The position numbers were made by a program, and so were the translations under genes. 64,000 nucleotides of DNA. Source: CBDCDJ01 sp965215355 (GTDB taxonomy: Bacteria > Deinococcota > Deinococci > Deinococcales > Trueperaceae). Numbering within the stretch: position 1 is the stretch's first letter; each line of letters opens with the position of its first letter. Below the pieces are notes generated by a model that did not search any database, had not been told where the DNA came from, and worked only from the letters and a program-made list of their open reading frames with translations. Below, one piece after another: positions 1 through 8,495 of this stretch. The DNA lies in NCBI GenBank assembly GCA_965215355.1, contig CBDCDJ010000007.1, positions 1,116,001-1,180,000 of the forward strand, given 5' to 3'.

Positions 1-224
1 ACGAGGTGGTTGCTGATGGCGAAGCATTGCAAATCGTTCTCGTTCAAAATGTCCCAACGGTTTTGCACGTACTTATCGTCTTGCAGCGCCTTTTGCACGT
101 CGAAGTGGTCGCCCCAGCAGGCCAGCTCGAGGCCGTCGTAGCCCATTTCTTTGGTTAAGGGCGCTAGGTCTTTCAGGGGCAAGTCGGCCCACTGGCCGGT
201 GAACAGGGTGACGGGTCTTGGCAT
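1..224 (-). CDS. Sugar phosphate isomerase/epimerase family protein, 5' part only
   Basis: Only the N-terminal 74 or so residues are in the window; the gene runs off the left edge. The ATG lies at 224 behind the Shine-Dalgarno-like GGAGG. The fragment contains KEMGYDGLELACWGDHFD, the typical first beta-alpha units of an AP-endonuclease-2-like TIM barrel (IolE/xylose isomerase-like family). It is probably the last visible member of the minus-strand catabolic operon that starts at 9806, and one of three epimerase-family genes in the locus. Metal ligands lie beyond the edge, so activity cannot be judged. Confidence 0.75.
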   Translation of the reverse strand, partial: MPRPVTLFTGQWADLPLKDLAPLTKEMGYDGLELACWGDHFDVQKALQDDKYVQNRWDILNENDLQCFAISNHL

Positions 225-257
225 GTGTACCTCCGTTTGGCAAACGATTATACGGGT

Positions 258-1040
258 TCAGGGGTTCTCGAGTTCGGCGACCGTGTGGGGCGGGCCGTGC
301 TCCGGGCCGGGTTCCGGGTGGGGCTCGAGCTTGCCTTTGGGCGTCAGCGCTTCGCGCACGATGAAAAAGACGGCGGCACCGGGGATGAGGCTGTAAAGAG
401 CCAAAAACGGCAGGTAAATCCGGCGGTAGTCTGCCGCAGCCGCGGCGACCACTTCCGCTTGTTGCGCCTCGCTCAGCGTCGCCCAGCGCCGCGCCCGCAT
501 CCCATACGGCTCCGCGGGTCGCGCGTCGACGGCGTAATAGGCAAAAATAGTTCCCGAGAGGAGGAGCGCAGCCAAAACCCCGGTCACGGTCGCCCGCCTT
601 GTAAAAGGGGGTAGCAGCGCGTCGTCCCTCGAACCGCGCGGCGCGATGTGGCTCCAGACGATAAAGGCCAGGGTCGAACCCAAAAGCATCCCAAAGCCGT
701 AGTGGTAGGGCGCGAGGTGCCAAGGCTGGAACAAAAAGAAGATGCCCGCGATGATGCCCACAATCGTCGTAAACTCCACCGCCCGGTGGGTTCGAGCGGG
801 TACGAGCAGGTGCCAGCGCAGCCCGACGAGGGCGACGCTCAAGATGAACAGCAACAGAATCGCCACAAAAATTGCCACGAAAGGAATGGCCTGTACGATG
901 ACCTCGCGCCGCGCCGCTTCGGACAGCACGGCACGGCTGAAGGGGATAAACACAAGGCCGATTAAAAAGGCGACGAGGGCCGAGCCGCCTAGCCACACGA
1001 CAGGCCCCCGGTACTTGCTTCTCGGCGCGCTCGCTTGCAC
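258..1040 (-). CDS. Multi-pass membrane protein of unknown function
   Basis: This 260-residue protein is recognised only as an integral membrane protein. I see about six hydrophobic segments, for example VVWLGGSALVAFLIGLVFI near residue 15, VAIFVAILLLFILSVALVGL near residue 50 and YLPFLALYSLIPGAAVFFIV near the C-terminus. The GTG start at 1040 is chosen because GGGAGG lies 8 bases upstream and the upstream cupin stops 5 bases away; the open frame continues further 5' but there it reads through the cupin gene in another frame. Position inside the sugar-type operon suggests a role in uptake or export, but this is inference. Confidence 0.7.
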   Translation of the reverse strand: MQASAPRSKYRGPVVWLGGSALVAFLIGLVFIPFSRAVLSEAARREVIVQAIPFVAIFVAILLLFILSVALVGLRWHLLVPARTHRAVEFTTIVGIIAGIFFLFQPWHLAPYHYGFGMLLGSTLAFIVWSHIAPRGSRDDALLPPFTRRATVTGVLAALLLSGTIFAYYAVDARPAEPYGMRARRWATLSEAQQAEVVAAAAADYRRIYLPFLALYSLIPGAAVFFIVREALTPKGKLEPHPEPGPEHGPPHTVAELENP

Positions 1041-1044
1041 GGCC

Positions 1045-1455
1045 TCAGCCTCCCTCGGCCGGGATGATGTCGACGGCCAGGTCTTCGCGCAGGGCCTGTT
1101 CGGCCCCGGCGGGAGCGTAGACGACGATGAGGCGCATGGAATCCTCGCCCCGGTTGACGGTCGAGTGATAGACCCCTTTGGGAATCCAGATGCAGTCGCC
1201 GGAGGTAACTTTGACCGTGTCTTTATCGTCGAGCATCTGGTCACCTTCACCGGACAGCACGTAGATGACCTCGTCCGCGTCCAGGTGGTTGTGCCGCACG
1301 TGGCCTTGGCCCACGGCAAGCTCGACCAGGCCGAAGCTGAAGGAGCGCGCGCCGGTCACGTTTTCCTCACTCAGCATGTGAATCTTGCCCCAGTCGAATG
1401 AAAGCGTATCGACATTGTCGGCGCGGGTTATGGTGCAGTTACCTACTTGTCTCAC
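1045..1455 (-). CDS. Cupin-domain protein
   Basis: A single-domain cupin of 136 residues. Cupin motif 1 is visible as GHVRHNHLDADEVIYVLSGEG (about residues 50-70), with the usual metal-binding His-x-His and Glu, and motif 2 as IPKGVYHSTVN with the fourth ligand His. Such small cupins act as sugar isomerases, lactone- or keto-acid-processing enzymes, or ligand sensors; sequence alone does not decide. It sits 9 bases downstream of the PEP-hydrolase-like gene and 4 bases before the membrane protein gene, so it is almost certainly co-transcribed with the catabolic operon. Confidence 0.85.
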   Translation of the reverse strand: MRQVGNCTITRADNVDTLSFDWGKIHMLSEENVTGARSFSFGLVELAVGQGHVRHNHLDADEVIYVLSGEGDQMLDDKDTVKVTSGDCIWIPKGVYHSTVNRGEDSMRLIVVYAPAGAEQALREDLAVDIIPAEGG

Positions 1456-1464
1456 GGAAACCTC

Positions 1465-2295
1465 CTAAACCTTGATAGCTTTGAACCTGGCGGCTTGCGC
1501 CTCAATCGCCGTTTCGGTCGCGAGGCGCTCGATGCTCGAGGCCCCGAAAAAGCCCACAACGCCTTCAGTGTGCTCCAAAATGTACTGCGCGTCCTCGGGT
1601 TCGGCGATGGGACCGCCGTGGCAAATCACCAGCACGTCGTCCCGCACCTCTTTAGCGGCGTCGTGGATGGCCTGAATCCGCGCGGCGCTCTCATCCAGAG
1701 TGAGGGCAGTGGTCGCCCCGATTGAGCCCTTCGTGGTGAGGCCCATGTGGGCGACGAGGAGGTCGGCTCCAGCTTTAGTCATCGATCTCGCGTCCTCGGG
1801 ATTAAACACATAAGGACAGGTGAGGAGGTCTAAACTGTGCGCTTGACGAATCATCTCGACCTCGAGTCCGTAGCCCATGCCGGTTTCTTCCAAGCCGGTG
1901 CGCAACGTCCCGTCGATGAGGCCGACGGTCGGGAAGTTCTGCACCCCGTCAAAGCCCGCGTCTTTGACCTCTTGCAAAAAGCGCCCCATCATCCGAAACG
2001 GGTCGGTGCCGCACACGCCTGCCAGCACGAGGGTGTCTTGCACGACCGGCAAAACCTCGCGGCCCATGTCCATCACGATGGCGTTGGCGTCGCCGTAGGG
2101 CATCAGTCCCGCCAGCGAGCCCCGCCCCGCCATGCGGTAGCGCCCGGAGTTGTAGATGATGATGATGTCTACCCCGCCGCGCTCGGCGAACTTCGCCGAA
2201 ATCCCTGTCCCGGCCCCGGCCCCGATGATGGGTTTTCGCGCTTCGACCTGGGCACGGAGACGCCTCAAAGCTTCCTCCCGTGGGATAAACGGCAT
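1465..2295 (-). CDS. Phosphoenolpyruvate-hydrolase-family TIM-barrel protein
   Basis: This 276-residue protein matches the family annotated as phosphoenolpyruvate hydrolase or TIM-barrel signal transduction protein. Recognisable pieces are PIIGAGAGTGISAKFAERGG near the N-terminus, IIIYNSGRYRMAGRGS, VCGTDPFRMM and NFPTVGLIDG. The start codon overlaps the stop of the Tm-1-like gene as TAATG, so the two are translationally coupled. In plants and some fungi the corresponding two domains are fused in one Tm-1 polypeptide; here they are separate but adjacent. The family's true reaction is poorly defined and I do not claim a substrate. Confidence 0.85.
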   Translation of the reverse strand: MPFIPREEALRRLRAQVEARKPIIGAGAGTGISAKFAERGGVDIIIIYNSGRYRMAGRGSLAGLMPYGDANAIVMDMGREVLPVVQDTLVLAGVCGTDPFRMMGRFLQEVKDAGFDGVQNFPTVGLIDGTLRTGLEETGMGYGLEVEMIRQAHSLDLLTCPYVFNPEDARSMTKAGADLLVAHMGLTTKGSIGATTALTLDESAARIQAIHDAAKEVRDDVLVICHGGPIAEPEDAQYILEHTEGVVGFFGASSIERLATETAIEAQAARFKAIKV

Positions 2296-3500
2296 TAGTT
2301 TACCTCCAAAAGCGCCAGCAGTTCTTTCGTATACGCCTCGGCGAAAGCGTCGTCGTTGATGTGGGCGTCAAGCTCGAGCACCTTCACGTTTTCGTTCAAA
2401 TGCTCGCGCAACGCGCCGAACAGCGCTTCGTCGGCTTCGGGCGAGCAAAATGCTTGTCCCTCGGCGTCTATCATGCTCACCCCTCGCAGCGGCAGCACGA
2501 GGACGGTTGTCCCCGTCGCCCGGTTGAGCTTTTCGGCGAGGACGCACCCGAGGTCGCGGTTTTCCTCCGGCGTGGTGCGCATCAGGGTCACGTTGTCGTT
2601 GTGCTTATAAAGGGTGCGCTCGCGAAACTTGGCCGGCACCGTGTCATAAGCCCAAAAGTTCACCATGTCGAGCGCGCCCACCGACACGATTTGCGGGACG
2701 CCCCGTTTCCCGGCGGCTTCCAGCCGGTCCGGCCCGGCGGAGAGCACGCCGCTGACAAGCTCGTCGGCGAGTTCGGTGGTGGTGAGGTCGGCGACGGCGC
2801 TGACGAAGCCGTCTTCGATGAGACCCTCGAGCGCCCGCCCGCCGCTGCCGGTGGCGTGGAATACCACAACTTCGTAACCTGCGGCCTCGAGCCGTTCCCG
2901 CACCTTCGTCACGGCGGGCGTCGTCACGCCGAACATCGTCGCGGCGACGAGGGGTTTAGCCTCGGCTTCGGGAATCTTTTGCTCGAGCGCGCCGCAGACC
3001 ATGCCGACGGCGTTGCCGAGTACCTTACGCGACAAGCGGTTGAGGCCCGCGATGTCCACGACCGAGTACAGCATGGCGATGTCCTTGACGCCCACATAAG
3101 GGGCCACGTCGCCAGAGGCCACGGTCGAGACCATGACTTTGGGCACGCCGACGGGCAGTATGCGCATCCCGGCGGTCGCGAGCATCGTCCCACCCGAGCC
3201 GCCGAGGCCGAGGACGGCGTTTATTTTTCCAGCTTCAAATAACTTTTTTGTTAAAACCGCTACGCCTCGCTCCAGCACCGACATCGCTGCGCCGCGGTCT
3301 TCAGCTTCGCGCAACTCGGCTAGGTCGCCGCCGCCCGCCTGGGCCACCTCTTCAGGCGTGATGTCCGCGCTCGTGTCAGTGGGAAAAACGCCCGCGTCCA
3401 GCATCAGAACGTCGTGTCCGCGTTCTTGAATGAGGGTACGGACAAAAGCGTACTCTTCCCCCTTGGTGTCGAGCGTGCCGATGAGCAAAACCGTTTTCAC
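2295..3500 (-). CDS. Tm-1-like ATP-binding domain protein (UPF0261), copy 1
   Basis: A 401-residue member of UPF0261, the family of the N-terminal domain of the tomato virus-resistance protein Tm-1. The opening KTVLLIGTLDTKGEEYAFVR and the glycine-rich LGLGGSGGTMLATAGMR are family hallmarks. The start is GTG at 3500, overlapping the stop of the epimerase gene (GTGA). It pairs with the downstream TIM-barrel gene. The enzymatic role of bacterial members is not established; the operon implies a step in catabolism of a sugar-like compound. A second paralogue lies at 14574 in the divergent arm. Confidence 0.88.
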   Translation of the reverse strand: MKTVLLIGTLDTKGEEYAFVRTLIQERGHDVLMLDAGVFPTDTSADITPEEVAQAGGGDLAELREAEDRGAAMSVLERGVAVLTKKLFEAGKINAVLGLGGSGGTMLATAGMRILPVGVPKVMVSTVASGDVAPYVGVKDIAMLYSVVDIAGLNRLSRKVLGNAVGMVCGALEQKIPEAEAKPLVAATMFGVTTPAVTKVRERLEAAGYEVVVFHATGSGGRALEGLIEDGFVSAVADLTTTELADELVSGVLSAGPDRLEAAGKRGVPQIVSVGALDMVNFWAYDTVPAKFRERTLYKHNDNVTLMRTTPEENRDLGCVLAEKLNRATGTTVLVLPLRGVSMIDAEGQAFCSPEADEALFGALREHLNENVKVLELDAHINDDAFAEAYTKELLALLEVN

Positions 3501-4348
3501 GCTTGCGCCTCGAGCAGTTCTTTCAAAAAAGTCAGACCGTTTTGAGCAAGCGCGTCCTGGCTCGGCTCGAAGGCGCGCCAGATGGCGGCGGCCTTTGCAA
3601 TCGACTTGACCTCACTGGTAAACGATTCGATGACCACGGCACCGTCATAATGAACGTCGCGCAACGCCTCCGCGACCTCAGCCCAGGTCACGTTGCCGCT
3701 GCCGGGCGCGCCCCGGTCGTTCTCGCAGGCGTGAAAGTGCCCGAGCCGTGGCCCGCAGGCGCGGATGGCGTCACCGAGAGACTTCTCTTCGATGTTCATG
3801 TGAAAGGTGTCGAGCAAAACCTTACAAGCGTCGTGGCCGACGCGGTCGATAATCTCAATCACCTGCTCGGTCGTGTTGATAAAGCTCGTCTCGAAGCGGT
3901 TGAGGGGTTCGACACAGAGGACGACGCCGCGGTCGTGCGCGTACTCAGCGAGGTTTTTAAGGTGTGCAACGAGGGTTTCTGTGTCGCGCTCGAGGCTTTC
4001 CGGCGTTTGCTCCCAAACGCGCCCCACCGCCGAGTACATCGGCCCCGCCACGACGCTGCCGCCGAGGGTGTGGCAGGCGTCGATGCAGTGTTTTAGATAC
4101 TCGAGACCTTGCTGCTCCGTTTCTTTCAAGAGCAAGTCCCGGTCCGGGCTCATCGCCGCGGTGAGGCTCACGGCCAAACCGTGCTCGCGGAGTATTTCAG
4201 CGGCTTGGGTGTACTCGAGCGCGCTTTCATCCTCAATCCCGATTTCGATAAGGTCGAAACCCATCCCTTTGACCTTGGGCGCGTATTCTTTCAGGCGCTC
4301 GGTCGTGGTGGGGGAGACCCAGACCCAGGTGTTGACGCCGAAGGTCAC
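3497..4348 (-). CDS. Sugar phosphate isomerase/epimerase (D-tagatose/D-psicose 3-epimerase-like)
   Basis: A full-length 283-residue TIM barrel of the AP-endonuclease-2 type. The metal and catalytic motifs of ketose 3-epimerases are in place: CVEPLNRFE (first Glu ligand, near residue 148), LLDTFHMN (Asp and His, near 181), HFHACENDRG and VIESF (second catalytic Glu). GTG start at 4348 overlaps the ATPase stop. The enzyme probably inverts C3 of a free ketose or a related hydroxy-keto compound imported by the upstream transporter. Assignment to tagatose or psicose specifically would be over-reading. Confidence 0.87.
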   Translation of the reverse strand: MTFGVNTWVWVSPTTTERLKEYAPKVKGMGFDLIEIGIEDESALEYTQAAEILREHGLAVSLTAAMSPDRDLLLKETEQQGLEYLKHCIDACHTLGGSVVAGPMYSAVGRVWEQTPESLERDTETLVAHLKNLAEYAHDRGVVLCVEPLNRFETSFINTTEQVIEIIDRVGHDACKVLLDTFHMNIEEKSLGDAIRACGPRLGHFHACENDRGAPGSGNVTWAEVAEALRDVHYDGAVVIESFTSEVKSIAKAAAIWRAFEPSQDALAQNGLTFLKELLEAQA

Positions 4349-5409
4349 GGGCGCGCCGCCAATCGTTTGCCGTCCAGCCCGAAAAAGTGCAACCGCTCCG
4401 CCGCCACGTCGAACTTTACATCCTGACCGATGTCGAAGCGCCTCGTGCCGGGGACGACCGAGAGCAGCGTGTGCTCGCCGCTTTGCAAGTGAACGATGGT
4501 TTCGACGCCGAGCGGTTCGGTGAGGACGACTCGGCCTGTAAGCGCGCCGTCCGAACTCAGCGTGATGTCCTCGGAGCGTATGCCCACGAGGAGATTGTCG
4601 GGAACCTCGGCCCCTTGTAGCAGAAAACTGAGCGCTCCTGTCTTCGTCGTCAGCGCACCATTCGAGCGTACGGTTTCGACCAGGTTGATGCGCGGCGTGC
4701 CGACGAGTTGGGCGACGAACGCCGTGGTGGGGCGGTCGTAGATGTCCTCGGGCGTGCCGACTTGCAGCACGTTTCCTTCGTCGAGTACAGCGAGCCGGTC
4801 GGCCATCGTCAATGCTTCAATTTGGTCGTGCGTGACAAACAGCGTGGTGATTCCTTGCCTTTTTTGCAGGTCTTTGAGTTCGACCCGCAGCGACTCGCGC
4901 AGCTTGGCGTCCAGGTTGGACAGCGGCTCGTCCATCAAAAACACCCGCGGCTCACGCACGATGGCGCGGCCGATGGAGACGCGCTGCATCTCGCCGCCGG
5001 AGAGTCGAGCCGTTTTACGGTTCAGCAGGTGAGCGATGTGGAGCTTTTCGGCGGCGTCTTCGATGCGCCGCTTAATCTCGTCAGCGCCCAAGTTCCGCAG
5101 CGGCGACTTGAGCGGAAACGCCAGGTTTTCATAAACCGTCATGCTGGGGTAGAGCGAGTACTGCTGAAACACGAACGCCGTGTCCCGGTCGGCGGGCGGG
5201 GTGTCGGTCATGTCTTTGTCGTCGAAAAAGACTTGACCCCGCTCTTGTCTTTCCAGTCCGGCGATGACGCGCAGCGTCGTAGTTTTGCCCGCGCCGGTCG
5301 GGCCTAACAGCACGAAAAACTCTTCGTCTTGGATGGCTAGGGACACATCCTCGAGCGCAGTCAGTTCCCCAAAGCTTTTGGTGACGTGCTCGAGCCGAAT
5401 CGTACTCAT
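4345..5409 (-). CDS. ABC transporter ATP-binding protein, carbohydrate type (second ATPase)
   Basis: Cytoplasmic ATPase of the MalK/UgpC class, 354 residues. Walker A is GPTGAGKTTT, the signature is LSGGEMQRVSIGRAI, Walker B is VFLMDEPLSNLDAKLRE and the switch His is in LFVTHDQ. About 110 C-terminal residues form the TOBE-type regulatory domain. ATG start overlaps the upstream ATPase stop (ATGA). Together with the preceding, clearly different ATPase it probably forms a heterodimer, an arrangement known from the glycerol importer GlpSTPQV of rhizobia. Substrate specificity is not deducible. Confidence 0.9.
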   Translation of the reverse strand: MSTIRLEHVTKSFGELTALEDVSLAIQDEEFFVLLGPTGAGKTTTLRVIAGLERQERGQVFFDDKDMTDTPPADRDTAFVFQQYSLYPSMTVYENLAFPLKSPLRNLGADEIKRRIEDAAEKLHIAHLLNRKTARLSGGEMQRVSIGRAIVREPRVFLMDEPLSNLDAKLRESLRVELKDLQKRQGITTLFVTHDQIEALTMADRLAVLDEGNVLQVGTPEDIYDRPTTAFVAQLVGTPRINLVETVRSNGALTTKTGALSFLLQGAEVPDNLLVGIRSEDITLSSDGALTGRVVLTEPLGVETIVHLQSGEHTLLSVVPGTRRFDIGQDVKFDVAAERLHFFGLDGKRLAARP

Positions 5410-6491
5410 GCTCGCGCCTCTTTAACAAGCGCCCGCTCGGTTTCCGGGTGAAAAAAGCGCACCTGTTCGGGCTCGAGGTCGAACCTGACCCGGTCGCCGC
5501 GCCCGTAGCGGGTGTGGCGGTCGCCTCGAGCGTGGACGATTTCCTCGCCGACGTTCAGGTGAACCACCCGGTAACCGCCGTGCAGGTCGTTGGTGACCAC
5601 CTCGGCGCTCAGCGGCCCGTCATGCAGCTGCACCGCCTCCGGGCGGAAACCCACGACGACTTCGCCCGTGCCTATTACGTCGCGCAAACTCGGCTGCCAC
5701 TCGGCGGGGGGGCAGTACAGCGCGCCGTTCGCAAAGCGCACCGCGCCGTCGTCTAAGTGGCCGGTCAGCAAGTTCATCCCCGGACTGCCGATAAAGCGGG
5801 CGACGAACAGGTTCGCCGGGTCGTAGTAGACATCCAAAGGGCTGCCGACCTGCTGGATTTCAGCCGCCGACATCACCACGATTTTGTCGCCCATCGCCAT
5901 CGCCTCTATTTGGTCGTGGGTGACGTAGACGGTGGTCGCGCCTTGCTCTAAGTGCAGCCGTTTGATTTCGGCGCGCATCGTCTCGCGAAATTCGGCGTCG
6001 AGCGCGCCGAGGGGTTCGTCCATCATAAAAGCCGCCGGGTTGCGCACCAGCGCCCGCGCCAGCGCCACCCGTTGCTGGTCGCCGCCGGACAACCCGCCGG
6101 GGCGCTTGTTCAGCAGGTGTCCAATGCGGAGGAGTTTCGCTACCTCCTGCACGCGGCGCTGAATCGCGTCTTTGGGTTCGCCTCGAGCTTGCAGCGGAAA
6201 GGCGATGTTTTCCCCACAGGTCATGTGCGAGTAAAGCGCGAAAAACTGAAACACGAAGGCGATGTCCCGGTCGCTCGGCGAGGCCCAGGTCACGTCTTGA
6301 CCGTCAAAGGTGATGACGCCGCCGCTGACGGCCTCGAGCCCCGAAATCATCCGCAGCGTCGTCGTCTTGCCGCAACCCGAGGGGCCGAGGAGCACCACGA
6401 ACTCGCCGTCTTCGATGGTCAGGTCGAGCGGCTTCACCGCGTAAGCGTCGTCGAAGCGCTTTTCGACCCCTTGCAAGCGAATCGTCGCCAC
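5406..6491 (-). CDS. ABC transporter ATP-binding protein, carbohydrate type (first ATPase)
   Basis: A 361-residue MalK/UgpC-class ATPase with Walker A GPSGCGKTTT, signature LSGGDQQRVALARAL, Walker B MMDEPLGALDAEFRE and switch VYVTHDQIEAMAM, followed by a TOBE-type C-terminus. The GTG at 6491 is preferred because it follows the permease stop by two bases and gives the standard N-terminus MATIRLQGVEKRF; the longer open frame upstream only overlaps the permease. The difference in signature loop from its neighbour (GGDQQ versus GGEMQ) shows the two ATPases are not a recent duplication. Confidence 0.9.
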   Translation of the reverse strand: MATIRLQGVEKRFDDAYAVKPLDLTIEDGEFVVLLGPSGCGKTTTLRMISGLEAVSGGVITFDGQDVTWASPSDRDIAFVFQFFALYSHMTCGENIAFPLQARGEPKDAIQRRVQEVAKLLRIGHLLNKRPGGLSGGDQQRVALARALVRNPAAFMMDEPLGALDAEFRETMRAEIKRLHLEQGATTVYVTHDQIEAMAMGDKIVVMSAAEIQQVGSPLDVYYDPANLFVARFIGSPGMNLLTGHLDDGAVRFANGALYCPPAEWQPSLRDVIGTGEVVVGFRPEAVQLHDGPLSAEVVTNDLHGGYRVVHLNVGEEIVHARGDRHTRYGRGDRVRFDLEPEQVRFFHPETERALVKEARA

Positions 6492-6493
6492 GC

Positions 6494-7489
6494 CTACCCT
6501 TTCCGAATCGCGCCGAAGGTGACGCCGCGGAGCAGGTGCTGGCGCAGGGCGAAGGTGAGGATGACGACCGGAATCAAAAACGCCAGCGAGCCCGCCGCAA
6601 TCGCCGCCCACTCGACCCCGCCCGTGCCGATGCGCGAGGGCAAACTCGGCGGCGCGGTGCGCGCCACGCTGCTGGTCAGCATCAGCGCGAAGGCGTACTC
6701 GTTCCAGGCGAAGATGAACGAAAACACCGTCGTCGCGGCGATGCCGGTCATGGACTGCGGCAAGACGATTTTGCGAAAGGCTTGCAGCCGGGTGTAGCCG
6801 TCAACGAGGGCAGCCTCCTCGTATTCTTTGGGAATCTCGTCGATAAAGCCCTTCAACAGCCACACCGCGAACGATAAGTTAAAAGCCGTGTAGAGCAAAA
6901 TCATGCCGAGGTGTGTGTCGTAGAGGCCGAGCGCGCGGTACATCAAAAAGATGGGGATGGTGACGACCACGGGCGGCAGCATTCGGGTACTCAGGATGAA
7001 AAACATCAGGTCGTTCTCGCCTCGTACCTTGAAGCGGCTGAACGCGTAAGCGGTGAGGACGCCGAAGAAGATGGAGAAAAAGGTCGAGACCGTCGAGATG
7101 ATGAACGAGTTGCCCAAAAACTTCAAAAAGTCGCTGTAGCCGATAATCGCTTGCCCACGTTTGAGCGCGAGCCGGTCGGCCCAGTTGAGGTCGTCTCGAG
7201 CGCTGTACGTTTCAAACTCTTGCCCGGTAAGTTGTCGGCGCTGCGTGAGCAGGCTGACGAAACCTTCCAAGGTCGGCTCGAAAAACACTTTCGGCGGCAC
7301 CGAGACCGCGTCCGGGCGGGACTTGAACGCGGTCATGCCCATCCACACGGCGGGCAGCAGCATGATGAGCATGGCGACGACGGCGAAGGTCGCGCGAACC
7401 ACGCGCATCGTCCGGGGCCGCGCGCCGACCTTGTCAACCCGCGTCGAAACCGTGACCGGCGTTTTCGGGGCCGCGGGACTCCTTACCAT
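6494..7489 (-). CDS. ABC sugar permease, MalG class
   Basis: Inner-membrane permease of 331 residues. The cytoplasmic EAA loop that docks on the ATPase is visible as EYEEAALVDGYTRLQAF-(x)3-VLP, preceded by typical MalG-type segments around TAFKSRPDAV and NSFIISTVSTFF. It is longer than most MalG proteins because of an extended segment (roughly residues 85-125) between the first membrane helix and the core. Its ATG overlaps the stop of the upstream permease gene (TGATG). It forms the translocation pore with the following MalF-class gene. Confidence 0.9.
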   Translation of the reverse strand: MVRSPAAPKTPVTVSTRVDKVGARPRTMRVVRATFAVVAMLIMLLPAVWMGMTAFKSRPDAVSVPPKVFFEPTLEGFVSLLTQRRQLTGQEFETYSARDDLNWADRLALKRGQAIIGYSDFLKFLGNSFIISTVSTFFSIFFGVLTAYAFSRFKVRGENDLMFFILSTRMLPPVVVTIPIFLMYRALGLYDTHLGMILLYTAFNLSFAVWLLKGFIDEIPKEYEEAALVDGYTRLQAFRKIVLPQSMTGIAATTVFSFIFAWNEYAFALMLTSSVARTAPPSLPSRIGTGGVEWAAIAAGSLAFLIPVVILTFALRQHLLRGVTFGAIRKG

Positions 7490-8415
7490 CAGGCTTCCCT
7501 CGCCTTGTTGAGCTGCCGGATGTAGAGGTTGCTGACCGCAACGATGACGATTAAGACGACGTAGGCCAGCGCGCTCGAGAGCCCGGTATCGAACTGGCCT
7601 TGAAACGCCTCGCGGTAAAGCCGCACCGAAATCGTCTCGGTCGCGTCGCCGGGGCCGCCCCCGGTGATGCCCATGACGAGGTCGAACTGCTTCAGCGCCT
7701 CAATCGTGCGAAACAGCACGGCGATGAGCAGCAGCGGCATGACTTGCGGCAGCGTGATGCGCCGAAACACGAACCACGGCCCCGCCCGGTCTATGGCCGC
7801 CGCCTCGTACAGGTAATTGGGAATGGCGCTGAGACCGGCGAGCGACAGCAGCATCACGAACGGACTCCACATCCACACGTCCACGATGACGATGGCGAGC
7901 AGGGAGAGCGTCGGACTCGCCAGCCACTGCGGCGCGGTATTGATGTTGGTGTAGCCGAGCAGGTAGTTGAAAATCCCGTAGGACGGGTTGAACATCAAGC
8001 GCCAAAACACCCCGACCACGATGGGCGAGAGCATCATCGGCACCAGAATCAGCGTGGTGACGATGCCGCTGCCGAAAAACTTGTCTTTGATAAGCAGTGC
8101 CAAACCGAAGCCCACAATCATCTGCAAACCCACCGACAACACCGCGTACTCCCCGGTGATGGCGAAATGCTTCCAAAACCTAGCGTCGTTCAAGATGGTC
8201 GTGTAGTTCTCGAGCCCCACCCATTTGGGCGGCGTCGCTGAAATCACCGAATACTCGGTAAAGCTCAAATAAAGGCTGTAAAAGAGTGGATAAATGTTCA
8301 TCAGCACGAGAATAATCATGGTCGGCAGGATAAAGAGGAGCATAATCGAACGGTCACTCAGTTGCCGACGCGGTTTGTTGGCGGGTGTCGTCGTGTTCGA
8401 GGCTGTCAAGCTCAT
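7489..8415 (-). CDS. ABC sugar permease, MalF/UgpA class
   Basis: A 308-residue inner-membrane permease with about six transmembrane helices and the EAA motif LYEAAAIDRAGPWFVFRRI-TLP. The N-terminus contains IMLLFILPTMIILVLMNIYP, the usual first helix, and SLYLSFTEYS. GGAG lies about 5 bases before the ATG. It is separated from the binding-protein gene by 80 bases that contain a strong stem-loop, which is the common layout for making more binding protein than permease. Confidence 0.9.
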   Translation of the reverse strand: MSLTASNTTTPANKPRRQLSDRSIMLLFILPTMIILVLMNIYPLFYSLYLSFTEYSVISATPPKWVGLENYTTILNDARFWKHFAITGEYAVLSVGLQMIVGFGLALLIKDKFFGSGIVTTLILVPMMLSPIVVGVFWRLMFNPSYGIFNYLLGYTNINTAPQWLASPTLSLLAIVIVDVWMWSPFVMLLSLAGLSAIPNYLYEAAAIDRAGPWFVFRRITLPQVMPLLLIAVLFRTIEALKQFDLVMGITGGGPGDATETISVRLYREAFQGQFDTGLSSALAYVVLIVIVAVSNLYIRQLNKAREA

Positions 8416-8452
8416 AGGGCTCCGTTACCAAGCCAAATAGAAGGGCGAATGT

Positions 8453-8482
8453 GAGAGATAGGGCGTGAAAGCCCTATCTCTC
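8453..8482 (-). promoter_or_regulatory. Stem-loop between binding-protein and permease genes
   Basis: Two perfect 12-base arms, GAGAGATAGGGC and its complement, enclose a 6-base loop. There is no T-run after the arm on the minus strand, so it is more likely an mRNA-stabilising or processing structure than a full terminator. It would protect the 3' end of the binding-protein message. Confidence 0.7.
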
Positions 8483-8495
8483 GAATGACGTTGGC

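Noticed and set aside
73..996. Long Arg/Pro-rich minus-strand frame
   Set aside because: Composition is typical of an out-of-frame read through the real membrane-protein gene at 258-1040 and across the epimerase start.
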